Assembly: GCA_016350165.1 (NCBI GenBank)
Contig: CP066225.1
Coordinates: forward strand, 4,154,001-4,218,000
DNA: 64,000 nucleotides
Direction: 5' to 3'
From: Planctomycetota bacterium
GTDB lineage: Bacteria > Planctomycetota > Phycisphaerae > Phycisphaerales > Phycisphaeraceae
Below the pieces are notes generated by a model that did not search any database, was not told the origin of the DNA, and worked only from the letters and a program-made list of their open reading frames with translations. Positions 47,436-57,886 of this stretch are shown here, piece by piece. Numbering within the stretch: the stretch's first letter is position 1; each line of letters opens with the position of its first letter. The position numbers were made by a program, and so were the translations under genes.

Positions 47436-50400
47436 ATGATGAGAAAAGTAGCGGGAATTGCTGTGATCGTGGTTTTTGTGTTCTTGAGTGAACGAGTTTT
47501 TGGTGAGGGGACGATGCGGCCGGTGTATGTGGAGGATTCTCCGGCAGCGATGGAACTGATCGCGAGGGCGCAGGAGAGTGTGAATGGTGGGCAATACGTT
47601 GATGCTGCGAGACGTTTGCAGGAGCTGATCGAGCGGTATCCGATGAAGCTGATGCAGCAAGATGAAGATATTTATCGCGACTGTCAGTTTTATGCGCAAA
47701 CATATATTCGGGAAGATGAACAATTGCTGGAGACGTATCGGCGGCTGTACGAGCCAGTGGCTGAGAAGATGTTGCGTGAAGCGATGGAGAGTGAAGATGA
47801 GATGATGGGGTTGCGAGAGATTGTGGGGCGATATCGATTGACGAAGCATGGTCTGGAGAGTTCTTTTGCGCTGGCAGCGATGTATTTGGAGCGTGCGGAG
47901 CCTCGGCATGCGCGGAGTGTGTTGCAGGTGGTAGATGAACATCCGGATGTGAAAGATGAGTGGAAGAAGTATTTGGCGTTGGCGTATTACACGGCTGTGC
48001 TTATTGGTGAAGATGAACGAGCGGATGGGTATGTGAAAGAGCTTGCAGGAATGGGCGAAAGTGTTGATGAGCTTGCGGTGGTGAGGGTGATGAGTGTAGA
48101 AAATGAGGAGGCTAATCAAGAGATAGATGTTGTTAAGCGTGTAGAGGCATTAGTGAGTGAAGATGCGCTGCCGTTGTGGGATACGATGATTGATGGGTCG
48201 GATGATGCGATATTGGGAAGAAGTATACAGCGATCGCAAAATACGATGAATAAGCTGGCAAAACAGCAGGCACTACCTGTGTATGGAGAAGTGGTTGGGG
48301 ATGATGTGATACTGAATCATGGTGAAGCGATTGTGGCTTTGAATCGGTTTTCGGGGAGACGGCATTGGGTGTATGCGTATAAGCCTGAATTGAGTGAGCC
48401 TACACAGTTTACGTTGAGGAGAGGGAGAGTGTTGTTGGATCGAAGAGGGGTGGTGCATGATGGTGTGAATGTATATGGGGTTGTAGGAAGAGCACCGGCG
48501 TGGACGAGTCGGAGAGAAGATGAGGGTGTGGTGACGGCGTTGGTATCGGTTGATAAGCAGACTGGGGAGATGAAGTGGGAATTGAGGCCACGTGATATGA
48601 AGGATGAGGGGTTGGGGCGAGCGTATTTACAGGGAACGCCTGAATTAGTGGAGGGAGTGCTGTATCAGATTGCAGAGAGGCGACCTTCAACGGGGTTTCA
48701 AGATACGTATGTACTTGCGATTGATGCGGCGAGTGGGACTTTGTTGTGGAAACGACATTTGGCGAGTACGGCAAGGTTAAATCGTAATTCGATTGATACG
48801 ACGTCGCAGTTATCGATTGTTGATGGTGTGATTTATGTGACGGATTATGCGGGAGCAGTTGGGGCGATTGAGCTTCGGACAGGGGCGATGAAATGGGTGC
48901 GGTTGTTTGATCGGAAGGCTGGGGTGAAGCGGCGGTTTGGTGGACAGTCGTCAAGTGTGATTGAAGAGAGGCCACGCCCGATGTTGACGGCTGCTGGACT
49001 GGTTGTGTTGCCTGATAAACGTGTTGGTTCAGGGATGTTGCTGGATGCGGAGAGTGGTGAAGTACTGAAAGATTTAGTGGAAGGGCATTGGCAGGAATTG
49101 CGGTCAGTGTCATTGCAGGGTCGGTGTGTGGTGCTTGTTGGGAAGCAGAAGGTTGTGGGCTTGGATGAGATGGATTTGAGTCAGGTGTGGGAAGAGGGGA
49201 TTTCAGAGTCGGGCGTGAATGTGTTGGCGGGGCGGGCGAAGTATGCTGCGGGGCATGTTGTGGTGAGCGCGTCTAATCGATTAATAGTCATTGATTTGGA
49301 TAATGGAAAAAAACAATTGGATTTGCATCCATTATCGACGGCGAATGTGATGTTTGATGGTGGTCAGTTGATGATGGTGGATGCAGATCGTGTGAGATGC
49401 TTTATGCCTTGGAGTGAGGCGAGTGTGCGGTTGGTTGAGGCGATTGATGAGGATGAACGATCGGTTGAGCCTTCGCTGGCGCTGGCGCATGTTGCGGTGA
49501 GGCATAAGGAATATAAGTCGTTTATGAAGGGGATTGATAGTTCACTAGCGGTGCTTGAAGGGTTATTGAAGGCGCATGATCGGGAAGCTTATGATCGAGC
49601 ACAGCAGACTGTATTTTATGAGCTGTTCCGATTGACGGGACAATCAACGGGACTGAGTGATCGATTGAGAAATATTATGTTTAATAGGCTTGCTGCGATT
49701 GTGCGTGGTGCTGAACAGGAAACACAGTTTCACTTTGCAGCAGGTGTTAATGCGGAACAGATGAAAAATTATAAGCAAGCTGTGGAGCATTACCAGGCGG
49801 TGATAATTGATCGTGAGCTTGCGAAGACGATGTATCAGTCGGATAACGCGACACGGCCTGCACAGTATGAAGCGAAGATCCGGTTGCGGAGGATTATCGA
49901 TCAGTTTGGTAAGCAGGTTTATAGGCCTTATGAGCATATTGCGCAACTACGTTTGAAGGAGTTAATGGGACAGGGGCAGGAGAACGTTGCTAACTACCTG
50001 GATTTGGCTGCAAGATATCCGATGTCTTCGGCGACGCCGATTGCTTTGTATCGCGTTTCTATGCAGCAGATAGAGCAGGGGAGAGATACACTTGCGATGC
50101 GGAATTTGCAGCGAGCTTTTGATTCGATGCGTGAGCAAGATACGTTGTCTCATGTGCTGATGCCTCGAGTGATAGAGGAAGTGATTGAGATCTATGTGAG
50201 GCAGAAAAAATATGACAAGGCGTTGGGTTGGTTGGCGACGTTGAAGAATATGGATGAAGGTGCGTTACTGCGAGATGTGACGAATAAAGGCGTTGTTGAA
50301 AGAAGCATTGAAAAACTGCAGGAAAAACAGAAGTTTCAGCGTATGTATCCAACTGTGCAGTTGCCGATTAAACAGATGGAAACGGTGTCAGGGCGGCTGT

Positions 50401-51638
50401 TGACTGGGTATGGTACTGGGCTTTCGGATCAAAGTTTTTATGTGATTGATGATGGTAAGCTGAGGCGGTATACACTGCAGACGGACTCGGCTATATGGTC
50501 ACGAGAGATTGGACACGATAATATATTATATTTAGCTGCTTCAGATGAATGCTTATACGTGATTGATGAACGTGAAGGTAAGTTGCTTGCGATTCGTAAA
50601 GATGATGGCGGTGATGCGTGGAAACCTGTGGCGGTGGCAGATTTGTTTGAAGAAAAAAGAGGGTTTGATGAGAATGATGTTGTTGATGTGTGGGAGATCG
50701 AAGACGAGTATGAAGTTTATGTGAATGGGAATAGTTTACTTTTTGTGAACGATGCTGCGGAGATGGCAAGTATTGATCAGCGTCGTGGTGAGGTGATGTG
50801 GCGGCAACGGTTGAATGTGGATGGTGTGGCTGGTCTTGCTGCGAATGATGAGCATATTTCGGTGATTGGCGTTCGGAAGGGTAAAAAACGTGGCCAGCAT
50901 CGAATCGGAATTATGGTGATGGAAGAGGGGAGTGGTGAGCTTTTGGATCAGTCTATTGATGTGAAGGATGAACCGCTTTGGCATGGGATTAGTGATGATG
51001 GTTTGATTATTGTTGTGTTTGAAAATCGTATTATTGCGTACTCAACAGATAATCTTGAAATGCAATGGCAGCTCGAGAATACGAGTGAGGATTTGTCTGA
51101 GCAGTGTTGGATGCGTGATGATTTGCTGTTGGTTTTGGATGAAGATGGGTTGTTGCATGTGATGAATGTTGAGGATGGCCGAGTGCTTAAACGGATCAGT
51201 TTACATACGTTAGGTGTACCACGATTGGTGAGAGGTGTGTATACACAGGGTTATTGGGTGATGCTAACGGGGAATGGCGCGATTGCAATAAATGTGGATG
51301 GGCAAGTTGCTTGGCGTGATACGATAATGATGCCAGGTCGAAAAATACTTGCAAATCAGGTATTTTCGAATCGTTATGCGATTTATTTATCTGCATTGAT
51401 GGGTGATGAGGATTTTTGGGAGCGTGATCCTGCGCGGATTGAAATGGATGAAGATGAGGGGTTTAAGTATCGGTTGTATTTTTTAAATCGTTACAATGGG
51501 CAGTTGGCTTTTGTGCATCGCATGCCGGGGATGGAGGCGCCTCTGAATACGGAGTTGATGCAAGTGATTGATGGTGGAGTGATTGTATCGAATGGTGATA
51601 AAACGTATGTGTTGAAGGCAAGTGAAGAAAAAAAATAA
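47436..51638 (+). CDS. Secreted TPR and PQQ-propeller protein, 1400 residues
   Basis: The ATG at 47436 (GGAAGG 7 bases upstream) gives MMRKVAGIAVIVVFVFLSER, a signal peptide; the longer ORF from 47265 is not supported. The first 200 residues resemble TPR helices (VNGGQYVDAARRLQELIERYP). Two propeller-like parts follow (about 280-700 and 1020-1400), with PQQ-type blades such as VVALVSVDKQTGEMKWELR-like and AIDAASGTLLWKRHL; a second helical repeat region sits between (KNYKQAVEHYQAVI). The protein is planctomycete-like and unusually large. It may be a structural or binding protein in the envelope; no enzyme motif is seen. The + strand here is strongly G-rich. Confidence 0.75.
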   Translation: MMRKVAGIAVIVVFVFLSERVFGEGTMRPVYVEDSPAAMELIARAQESVNGGQYVDAARRLQELIERYPMKLMQQDEDIYRDCQFYAQTYIREDEQLLETYRRLYEPVAEKMLREAMESEDEMMGLREIVGRYRLTKHGLESSFALAAMYLERAEPRHARSVLQVVDEHPDVKDEWKKYLALAYYTAVLIGEDERADGYVKELAGMGESVDELAVVRVMSVENEEANQEIDVVKRVEALVSEDALPLWDTMIDGSDDAILGRSIQRSQNTMNKLAKQQALPVYGEVVGDDVILNHGEAIVALNRFSGRRHWVYAYKPELSEPTQFTLRRGRVLLDRRGVVHDGVNVYGVVGRAPAWTSRREDEGVVTALVSVDKQTGEMKWELRPRDMKDEGLGRAYLQGTPELVEGVLYQIAERRPSTGFQDTYVLAIDAASGTLLWKRHLASTARLNRNSIDTTSQLSIVDGVIYVTDYAGAVGAIELRTGAMKWVRLFDRKAGVKRRFGGQSSSVIEERPRPMLTAAGLVVLPDKRVGSGMLLDAESGEVLKDLVEGHWQELRSVSLQGRCVVLVGKQKVVGLDEMDLSQVWEEGISESGVNVLAGRAKYAAGHVVVSASNRLIVIDLDNGKKQLDLHPLSTANVMFDGGQLMMVDADRVRCFMPWSEASVRLVEAIDEDERSVEPSLALAHVAVRHKEYKSFMKGIDSSLAVLEGLLKAHDREAYDRAQQTVFYELFRLTGQSTGLSDRLRNIMFNRLAAIVRGAEQETQFHFAAGVNAEQMKNYKQAVEHYQAVIIDRELAKTMYQSDNATRPAQYEAKIRLRRIIDQFGKQVYRPYEHIAQLRLKELMGQGQENVANYLDLAARYPMSSATPIALYRVSMQQIEQGRDTLAMRNLQRAFDSMREQDTLSHVLMPRVIEEVIEIYVRQKKYDKALGWLATLKNMDEGALLRDVTNKGVVERSIEKLQEKQKFQRMYPTVQLPIKQMETVSGRLLTGYGTGLSDQSFYVIDDGKLRRYTLQTDSAIWSREIGHDNILYLAASDECLYVIDEREGKLLAIRKDDGGDAWKPVAVADLFEEKRGFDENDVVDVWEIEDEYEVYVNGNSLLFVNDAAEMASIDQRRGEVMWRQRLNVDGVAGLAANDEHISVIGVRKGKKRGQHRIGIMVMEEGSGELLDQSIDVKDEPLWHGISDDGLIIVVFENRIIAYSTDNLEMQWQLENTSEDLSEQCWMRDDLLLVLDEDGLLHVMNVEDGRVLKRISLHTLGVPRLVRGVYTQGYWVMLTGNGAIAINVDGQVAWRDTIMMPGRKILANQVFSNRYAIYLSALMGDEDFWERDPARIEMDEDEGFKYRLYFLNRYNGQLAFVHRMPGMEAPLNTELMQVIDGGVIVSNGDKTYVLKASEEKK

Positions 51639-51666
51639 CACACCTCACAGGCGATGGAGGTGTGTT
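51628..51666 (-). terminator. Terminator of the chemoreceptor gene
   Basis: AACACACCTC/GAGGTGTGTT is a perfect 10-base stem with a 10-base loop. On the - strand a T-rich run follows, which overlaps the last A-rich codons of the propeller gene. Confidence 0.85.
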
Positions 51667-51692
51667 AAGGGGGGGATAAAAATTGGTCGTAT

Positions 51693-53729
51693 TTATGCAG
51701 CCATATCTTCCATATCGTCGTCATCGCAGCGTGTTGCGTCGATCTTGAAGTAGCTTATGAGTGACTGAAGTGAATCAGCTTTGGATGAGAGTTGGGCAGC
51801 AGCGGTTGCGGCTTGTTCGGTTGCAGCACCCGCTTGCTGGGTGACGCTTGAGATCGATTCAATGCTTTGAGCGACTTCTTCACTTGCAGATGATTGTTGC
51901 TCTGCAGCGGCAGCGATCGTTTGAACGAGGCCAGCTACTTGACGTGTTTGATTGACGATGTCTTCGAGGTTTCTGCCCGCACCCTCGATGCGTGTTGCTC
52001 CTTGCTCGACTTCGTCAGTACCTTTCTGCATGCGGTTTACGGCTTCACTGGTTTCTTTTTGGATGGCTTCGATTGAGTCGCCGACTTCATCGGTAGCTTT
52101 GGTGGTACGGTCTGCAAGTTTACGCACTTCATCGGCGACGACAGCGAAACCTCGGCCATGCTCACCGGCACGTGCTGCTTCGATAGCTGCGTTGAGTGCA
52201 AGGAGATTGGTTTGGTCTGCAATGTCATTGATAACTTCAATGATCTTGCCGATTTCTTCGCCACGCTGACCGAGTTCCTGAACACTTTCAGCGGAGCTAT
52301 TGACTGAATTGTTGATACTCTTCATGACATCAATAGTTTGGCTGACGACTTGGCCGCCTTCTTCAGCGGAGATGCCTGAGCGTTCTGCTTCATCAGCAGC
52401 AGAGCTGGATTTTGAAGCAACTTCAGAGATTGATTGTGACATTTCTTCTACAGCAGTTGTGACTTGCATGATCTGTTGTGATTGCTCGTTCATGCCTGTA
52501 GAGAGTTCTTCGCTTGAAGCAGCGATTTGATTTGATGCACTGGCAACTTCTTGCGTTGCGTCGGTAACTTCGACTATGACTCGATGAAGACGTTTGATGA
52601 GAGTGTTGAAGCCAAAGGAGAGTTCGCCGATTTCATCACGGCTTTTGATCTTAATGACGCGACGCATGTCGCCAGCTGCGATGAATTTGAATTCTTTGAG
52701 GAAGACACGGATCGGCTTGACGATATTACGTGTGATGATGAAACAGATGATAATTGAGAGTGCAATAGAAACTGTTGCAACAGAGATGTTGACGGTACGC
52801 ATGAAAGCCATGCTTGCGTTGAGTGATTCGCATGCTGCTTCAGATTTTTCAGTGAGTAGGTCTTTGAGTGAAGTAATGTTTGTTTGAGTTGCTGTGAGAG
52901 CTTTGTTAGTTTTAGAGTTTAGAATGATGTTTGACTGATGTTGAGAAGCTTCGATTGTATCTTCATATGAAAGTGCTTTTTCTATAGCATTTTCTACAAG
53001 CTGAAGATTAGGAAGTGTTTGCTTGCTATACATCGTTTGCGCGTTATCAAAATTATTCTTGCTGAGTAATTCGTTAATCTGCTTTGCAGATTGGTGAAGC
53101 AAGCGATGCGGTTCTTCCATTTCATGGAAGGCAGTCATTAGATCTGGATTGGTCGCGATGTTGTCACGGAAATAATCAGTTTTCTTGAACTTGCCTAGTG
53201 CACAATCGTGGTGAGACATATTAACGTGTACAGAGTTGCTATCAATGAGTAAGTCATCTGAGAGACCTTGTGCCCATCGCATGTGTGCTTGTTGAATATC
53301 CCAGAGATGTTCACGGAGTTTGTCGGTTGCCTGAACCCACGTCTCGTTGATTTCACCAGCTGACTGGTGGACTTGTGCGTGTGAAAGGCGAAGTTTATCC
53401 AGTACTTCAGCGAGCTGAGGATCAAGATCTGCAACACGTCGAGAATCTTCACTGTCTAGCCATTTGCCCAAACCACACTGGTGTTCATCGAGTTGAACAG
53501 GAACATCTTCCAGATTTTCGAGGAAAAGTTTGTGCAGATTGCTTAGCCATTTGAAGTGATCGGTTTCTTTTTCAGTGAGTAGTTGATTCCATGCGGTGTA
53601 TTGGAGTGCGTCATCCTTCTGCGAGTTCACTTCATGTTCGGTCAGTAAACTGATAACAAGTGTGAAAACAATTAATAAAACAATCGCGCTAAATCCGAGC
53701 GCAAGTTTCCTGCCGATGGTAAGTTTCAT
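51693..53729 (-). CDS. Methyl-accepting chemotaxis protein with two extracytoplasmic CZB domains
   Basis: This 678-residue receptor has a membrane segment at about 10-30 and another at about 313-333; between them lie two chemoreceptor zinc-binding (CZB) domains. Candidate zinc ligands are His58, Cys85, His117 and His121 in the first, and His149, Cys176, His208 and His212 in the second, with identical spacing (27, 32, 4) in both. A HAMP domain and the methyl-accepting signalling hairpin ([29 protein letters not shown]-like tip) follow. It lacks a CheR-binding tail. CZB domains usually lie in the cytoplasm; here they face outward. GGGAGG lies 5 bases before the ATG. Probably a zinc, oxidant or pH sensor. 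Confidence 0.92.
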   Translation of the reverse strand: MKLTIGRKLALGFSAIVLLIVFTLVISLLTEHEVNSQKDDALQYTAWNQLLTEKETDHFKWLSNLHKLFLENLEDVPVQLDEHQCGLGKWLDSEDSRRVADLDPQLAEVLDKLRLSHAQVHQSAGEINETWVQATDKLREHLWDIQQAHMRWAQGLSDDLLIDSNSVHVNMSHHDCALGKFKKTDYFRDNIATNPDLMTAFHEMEEPHRLLHQSAKQINELLSKNNFDNAQTMYSKQTLPNLQLVENAIEKALSYEDTIEASQHQSNIILNSKTNKALTATQTNITSLKDLLTEKSEAACESLNASMAFMRTVNISVATVSIALSIIICFIITRNIVKPIRVFLKEFKFIAAGDMRRVIKIKSRDEIGELSFGFNTLIKRLHRVIVEVTDATQEVASASNQIAASSEELSTGMNEQSQQIMQVTTAVEEMSQSISEVASKSSSAADEAERSGISAEEGGQVVSQTIDVMKSINNSVNSSAESVQELGQRGEEIGKIIEVINDIADQTNLLALNAAIEAARAGEHGRGFAVVADEVRKLADRTTKATDEVGDSIEAIQKETSEAVNRMQKGTDEVEQGATRIEGAGRNLEDIVNQTRQVAGLVQTIAAAAEQQSSASEEVAQSIESISSVTQQAGAATEQAATAAAQLSSKADSLQSLISYFKIDATRCDDDDMEDMAA

Positions 53730-54107
53730 ACTGCCTCCCGTGGTGTAGAAAAGAAAATGTAAATACTTTTTAAAATCTGTATGCCAATGGTGGTATCGTT
53801 TAATTAGGAGGGGTTTATAGCTATTGGCTCAAACTGCAGAAAAATCATGATCAAGCGAGTCGTTGTAACCGTTAAGGTTTGCCTAAATTGACATGTTAGG
53901 GTGGAAATGTGGACTAAATTGAGAGTTGATAGTCCTATATTGTTGAGCTAATAATTACACATTGGCACGAGATTGTGCGTGCTGATGTGAAAATCCGTAC
54001 AATTGGGCATATCGTATGGCAGATGCAGGGTTGAACGGTGAGTAAGTCTGCCGACCTGCCACATGATTTGCACTCCCAACAGCAATTTGAAACCGGAGAA
54101 TTTGCCG
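53730..54107. promoter_or_regulatory. Divergent region between the chemoreceptor gene and glyA
   Basis: This 378-base gap contains no gene. Several AT-rich promoter-like words are present (TTGACA at about 53888), but no spacing was convincing. CCGGAG is the ribosome site 10 bases before the glyA ATG. Confidence 0.35.
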
Positions 54108-55376
54108 ATGTCGCAGACGACGCAAGTGACTGATGCGGAAAGACTTATCAATTTAGAGGATCCTGAGGTATGGAGCTTGATCAAAGCTGAGCAAGACCGT
54201 CAGGAATACACCCTTGAGATGATTGCTTCCGAAAACCACGCATCCCCAGCAGTAATCGCTGCGATGGGTACCTGCCTGACGAATAAATATGCGGAAGGCT
54301 ATCCGGGCGCACGTTACTACGGTGGTTGCAAATATCATGACCAGGTCGAAGATTTGGCTCGTGAGCGTGCTAAGAAGTTGTTTGGCTGCAAATTCGCCAA
54401 TGTTCAGCCACACTGTGGTGCGAATGCAAATACAGCGGCTTTCATGGCGATGTGCAAGCCTGGCGATACGATTTTGTCGCTGCCGATCTCATCTGGTGGA
54501 CACCTGTCACACGGTTTGAAGGTCAATTTCTCTGGCCAGTTCTACAACATCGTGGATTACCGCCTCGATCCAGAAACAGAGATGGTAGATTTTGACAGTG
54601 TGCGTGAACAGGCTCTGAAGCATAAGCCAAAGATGATTATTTGTGGTTATTCAGCATATCCACGTACGATCGACTTTAAGCGATTTCGTGAAATCGCAGA
54701 CGAGGTTGGTGCAGTGCTGATGGCTGACATTGCTCATATTGCAGGCCTCGTTGCAGCTGGTGTACATCCATCACCATTCCCATATGCTCACATTGCAACG
54801 ACTACGACGCACAAAACTTTGCGTGGCCCACGTGGTGGTTTGATTCTTTCTAACGATGAAGACGTTGCGAAGATGGTTGACCGTCGTGTGTTCCCTGGTA
54901 CGCAGGGTGGCCCTTTGATGCACGTGATCGCAGCTAAAGCTGTTGCGTTTGGTGAAGCATTGAAGCCTGAATTTAAAGCATATCAGCAGCAGGTTGTGAA
55001 GAATGCTGCGGTTCTGGCTGAAGAATTGACCAAGCATGGTTACCGTCTCTGCTCAGGTGGAACAGATAATCACCTGATGCTCGTTGACCTGCAGCCTAAG
55101 GATGCGAATCTGACTGGGGCTGAAGCTGAAGTTTGGCTTGAAGAAGCTGGCATCATCACCAACAAGAACGGTATCCCGAACGATCCACGTCCACCAAAAC
55201 AAACTTCGGGGCTGCGTCTGGGTACTCCAGCTCTGACGACTCGTGGTTTGAAGGAAGATGACATTCGTGAAGTCGCTGTGATGATTGACCGTGTGTTGGC
55301 TTCAAATGGTAAGGAAGCTGCTGCGGTGGCTAAGGACGTTCGTGCGATGTGTGAACGCTTCCCAATGCCTCACTAA
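54108..55376 (+). CDS. glyA: Serine hydroxymethyltransferase
   Basis: This 422-residue PLP enzyme shows [15 protein letters not shown] near residue 55, [26 protein letters not shown] and [14 protein letters not shown], whose Lys binds PLP. It moves the serine hydroxymethyl group to tetrahydrofolate, making glycine and methylene-THF. ATG 54108 is chosen with GGAG upstream; the in-frame ATG at 54063 would add 15 residues. The folate partner folD lies at the right edge, but in a different unit. A terminator follows. Confidence 0.97.
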   Translation: MSQTTQVTDAERLINLEDPEVWSLIKAEQDRQEYTLEMIASENHASPAVIAAMGTCLTNKYAEGYPGARYYGGCKYHDQVEDLARERAKKLFGCKFANVQPHCGANANTAAFMAMCKPGDTILSLPISSGGHLSHGLKVNFSGQFYNIVDYRLDPETEMVDFDSVREQALKHKPKMIICGYSAYPRTIDFKRFREIADEVGAVLMADIAHIAGLVAAGVHPSPFPYAHIATTTTHKTLRGPRGGLILSNDEDVAKMVDRRVFPGTQGGPLMHVIAAKAVAFGEALKPEFKAYQQQVVKNAAVLAEELTKHGYRLCSGGTDNHLMLVDLQPKDANLTGAEAEVWLEEAGIITNKNGIPNDPRPPKQTSGLRLGTPALTTRGLKEDDIREVAVMIDRVLASNGKEAAAVAKDVRAMCERFPMPH

Positions 55377-55402
55377 GCAAACCCATAAATATTGCCAATG
55401 AC

Positions 55403-55440
55403 TATGCAGGAGCGATTCGCCATCGTTTCTGCATTTTTTT
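55403..55440 (+). terminator. Rho-independent terminator of glyA
   Basis: TGCAG.AGCGAT and ATCG..TCTGCA pair around a short loop, followed by seven Ts. Confidence 0.85.
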
Positions 55441-55607
55441 ATGAATTCATGTGTAGTTTTTGATGGTTAATCGATCATTTTCAGGTACTTGGACGTATCA
55501 AATGAGATAGTCTTGACTGAAACTTAAATCCTTGCCATTAATACGTTAAACTAATGTGATTGATGGAAAGGTCGCAATTGCTTCACGGGTAGGGCCATGG
55601 AAAGTCT

Positions 55608-56378
55608 ATGAATTTATCTGATGAGTCAAAACCTGAAACAGAGCTAGCAGCCCGCGTGCTGATCATTGTTCCTGCATACAACGAATCGGGAGCGATTGCG
55701 TCGGTTGTAAATGATCTACTTGCTGCTGATCAAGATTTGCATGTTCTGGTTGTTGATGATGGGTCAACTGATGATACGTTTAATACTGTACCAAGTGATG
55801 CAAGGGTGACAGCCTTGCGTTTGCCTTTTAACTTGGGGATCGGTGGTGCTGTGCAGACGGGGTACCGTTATGCAGCACTGCATGGTTATGATATTGCGAT
55901 TCAGGTTGATGGTGATGGTCAGCATCCACCAACTGAACTTCACAAACTCATCGCACAGATGGTAAAGACGAATGCGGATATGGTTGTTGGTTCACGGTTC
56001 TTGCCTGGATCGGGTGATTATAATGTGCCGACTTCAAGAAAGTCAGCTATTAACCTTCTAAATGGTTTGATTCGTATTCTCACTGGCGGCAAACGTGTGA
56101 CTGATTGCACTTCCGGTTTTCGTGCAGTGAATAAACGTTCAATTCAAGCATTGGCACATTGGTATCCAGAAGATTATCCTGAGCCAGAAATTATCGTGGC
56201 TATGCACCGTGCAGGGTTTGTAATTGACGAAGTACCTGTTGATATGAATCAACGTGAGCATGGCACGTCGTCTATCTCTTTCATAGATGGTTTGTTTTAC
56301 GTACTTAAGGTAGGTACTGCACTTGTATTGACGACGATTCGTGAACCTTGGCCGAAAATGAAAGCGAGTGACAATTGA
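55608..56378 (+). CDS. Family 2 glycosyltransferase, dolichol-phosphate mannosyltransferase-like
   Basis: This 256-residue GT2 domain has LIIVPAYNESGAIASVVNDLL at the start, VVDDGSTDDT, IQVDGDGQHPP (DxD-like site for metal and nucleotide sugar), SRFLPGSGDYN and NQREHGTSSI. This layout is that of membrane-lipid glycosyltransferases of the DPM1 group. The start is an ATG at 55608. It overlaps the next gene (TTG at 56375) by 4 bases, so the two are translated together, as in known GT2-DUF2304 pairs. It probably loads a sugar on a polyprenyl phosphate. Confidence 0.9.
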   Translation: MNLSDESKPETELAARVLIIVPAYNESGAIASVVNDLLAADQDLHVLVVDDGSTDDTFNTVPSDARVTALRLPFNLGIGGAVQTGYRYAALHGYDIAIQVDGDGQHPPTELHKLIAQMVKTNADMVVGSRFLPGSGDYNVPTSRKSAINLLNGLIRILTGGKRVTDCTSGFRAVNKRSIQALAHWYPEDYPEPEIIVAMHRAGFVIDEVPVDMNQREHGTSSISFIDGLFYVLKVGTALVLTTIREPWPKMKASDN

Positions 56379-56758
56379 TCGAAACGCTCATACATCCTCG
56401 TACTATCATTCTTTTTGGTTTTTCACTGATTTTGGTTTTACTTACGTTGCGTTCGCTTCGTGCGCAAAGACTTAAAGAACGATATGTATTGCTTTTTATG
56501 CTGACTGGTTTACCGTTTATAGTGCTTGCTTTTTGGCCTGACGGAATCTTGTTTATTTCTGACATATTAGAAATTGAGAAAGCAACGTTGTTGGTTCTTT
56601 GTTCTACGATGTATTTTGTTTTAACAACGTTTGCTTTGCTTTCCATCGTATCAATACAGGAACGTAAACTTACGACGCTCTCACAAATGGTTGGCATATT
56701 GATGGAAAAACAACAAGAGCAAATTGATAAAGATCAAGATACTGAAAATCAAGATTAA
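56375..56758 (+). CDS. DUF2304 membrane protein
   Basis: This 127-residue protein starts at TTG 56375 and overlaps the upstream GT2 stop. It has three membrane segments (about 10-25, 40-57 and 70-90), then a charged helix QQEQIDKDQ at the end. DUF2304 proteins stand beside GT2 enzymes of the dolichol-phosphate type and are thought to be their membrane partners. It is followed 46 bases later by another GT2 gene, fitting a glycan operon. Confidence 0.82.
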   Translation: MIETLIHPRTIILFGFSLILVLLTLRSLRAQRLKERYVLLFMLTGLPFIVLAFWPDGILFISDILEIEKATLLVLCSTMYFVLTTFALLSIVSIQERKLTTLSQMVGILMEKQQEQIDKDQDTENQD

Positions 56759-56804
56759 CATAACTGATTGATTGAGATAATCCATCGGCACGGATAGCAA
56801 TGAT

Positions 56805-57869
56805 ATGCCCGAGATTAACACACATGTTGCAGTTTTAATTACCTGCTATAACGGGCAGCCGTATCTTGACGATCTACTCACTTCGCTTCGTGAATGTCAA
56901 TCGTCTGATATAAAACAAACGATTGTTTTAGTCGATAACGAGTCCACAGATGGTTCGGGAGATTATGCGAGAGATTTTAATTGCGATGTTGATGTTGTGA
57001 GGCTTGAGCCGAACAAAGGTTTTACTGGCGGTAACAATTTCGGCTTAAAACATATTCAACAACAATATTCAGACGTTGATTATGTTGTTCTGCTGAATAC
57101 TGATACCGTTGTGACTGAAGGTTGGCTGAATACATTGGTTGATTTTATGGAATTTTACCCGAGTGCAGCATCAGTTCAGCCGAAGATCATGCTTCATAGT
57201 GACCCAACACGCATCAACACAATAGGCAATCGTTCGCATTATCTCGGCTTCGGTATGATGACTGCCTACAATGAAATCGATGAAGGGCAATATGATTCGC
57301 CTACTCAGATTGATTTCCCTTCGGGCTGCTGCGTAATGATACGTGCTGATTTACTCAAAAAATATAGTTTGTTCGATGATGAATACTTTATGTATCTTGA
57401 AGACGCAGAGCTGGGTTGGAAGCTACGTATTGCAGGTTACGAGAACTGGTTTTGTCCTGATGTGAAGATCTATCACAAATACATAGCCAATGCGCCGTAT
57501 AAATATTATTACTATCTTGAACGCAATCGATGGCTTCTACTATTTACATATTATCGTATTCGAACAATTTTACTGTTGATGCCGATGTTTGTTTTCATGG
57601 AGTTAGGGCAGGGGGTGTTTTCAATAACGGTTGGTAAATTTAAAGATAAATTGCGTTCGTGGTTTTACTTTTTCAAACCTCGCAATGTGAAACGTTTGGG
57701 CATACATCGAAAAACAGCTCAATTGCGTCGTAAAATATCAGACAAGCAATTCACGCGAGATGCTGTTGCGGGCATTGAAATACCTTCGGGATCGCCATTC
57801 CTATTGAAGTACTTTGCAACGCCAATAATGGCCACATATTGGAAAATTATTTACCCATTGATTAAATAA
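56805..57869 (+). CDS. Family 2 glycosyltransferase, rhamnosyltransferase-like
   Basis: This 354-residue GT2 enzyme has VLITCYNGQPYLDDLL, VDNESTDGSGDYA, NKGFTGGNNFGLKH, LLNTDTVV and FMYLEDAELGWKLRIAGYENW; these patterns belong to the group with dTDP-rhamnosyltransferases and similar O-antigen enzymes. A C-terminal stretch with one or two membrane segments (KYYYYLERNRWLLLFTYY then LLLMPMFVFMEL) is common to these. The donor sugar is unknown. It is followed by the flippase with an 18-base gap. Confidence 0.88.
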   Translation: MPEINTHVAVLITCYNGQPYLDDLLTSLRECQSSDIKQTIVLVDNESTDGSGDYARDFNCDVDVVRLEPNKGFTGGNNFGLKHIQQQYSDVDYVVLLNTDTVVTEGWLNTLVDFMEFYPSAASVQPKIMLHSDPTRINTIGNRSHYLGFGMMTAYNEIDEGQYDSPTQIDFPSGCCVMIRADLLKKYSLFDDEYFMYLEDAELGWKLRIAGYENWFCPDVKIYHKYIANAPYKYYYYLERNRWLLLFTYYRIRTILLLMPMFVFMELGQGVFSITVGKFKDKLRSWFYFFKPRNVKRLGIHRKTAQLRRKISDKQFTRDAVAGIEIPSGSPFLLKYFATPIMATYWKIIYPLIK

Positions 57870-57886
57870 ACGAGTTACAGATAGAG

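Noticed and set aside
47229-48119. His/Arg/Leu-rich - strand ORF of 296 codons
   Set aside because: It lies against the start of the propeller gene, whose signal peptide and repeats are convincing; its composition is typical of an antisense shadow.
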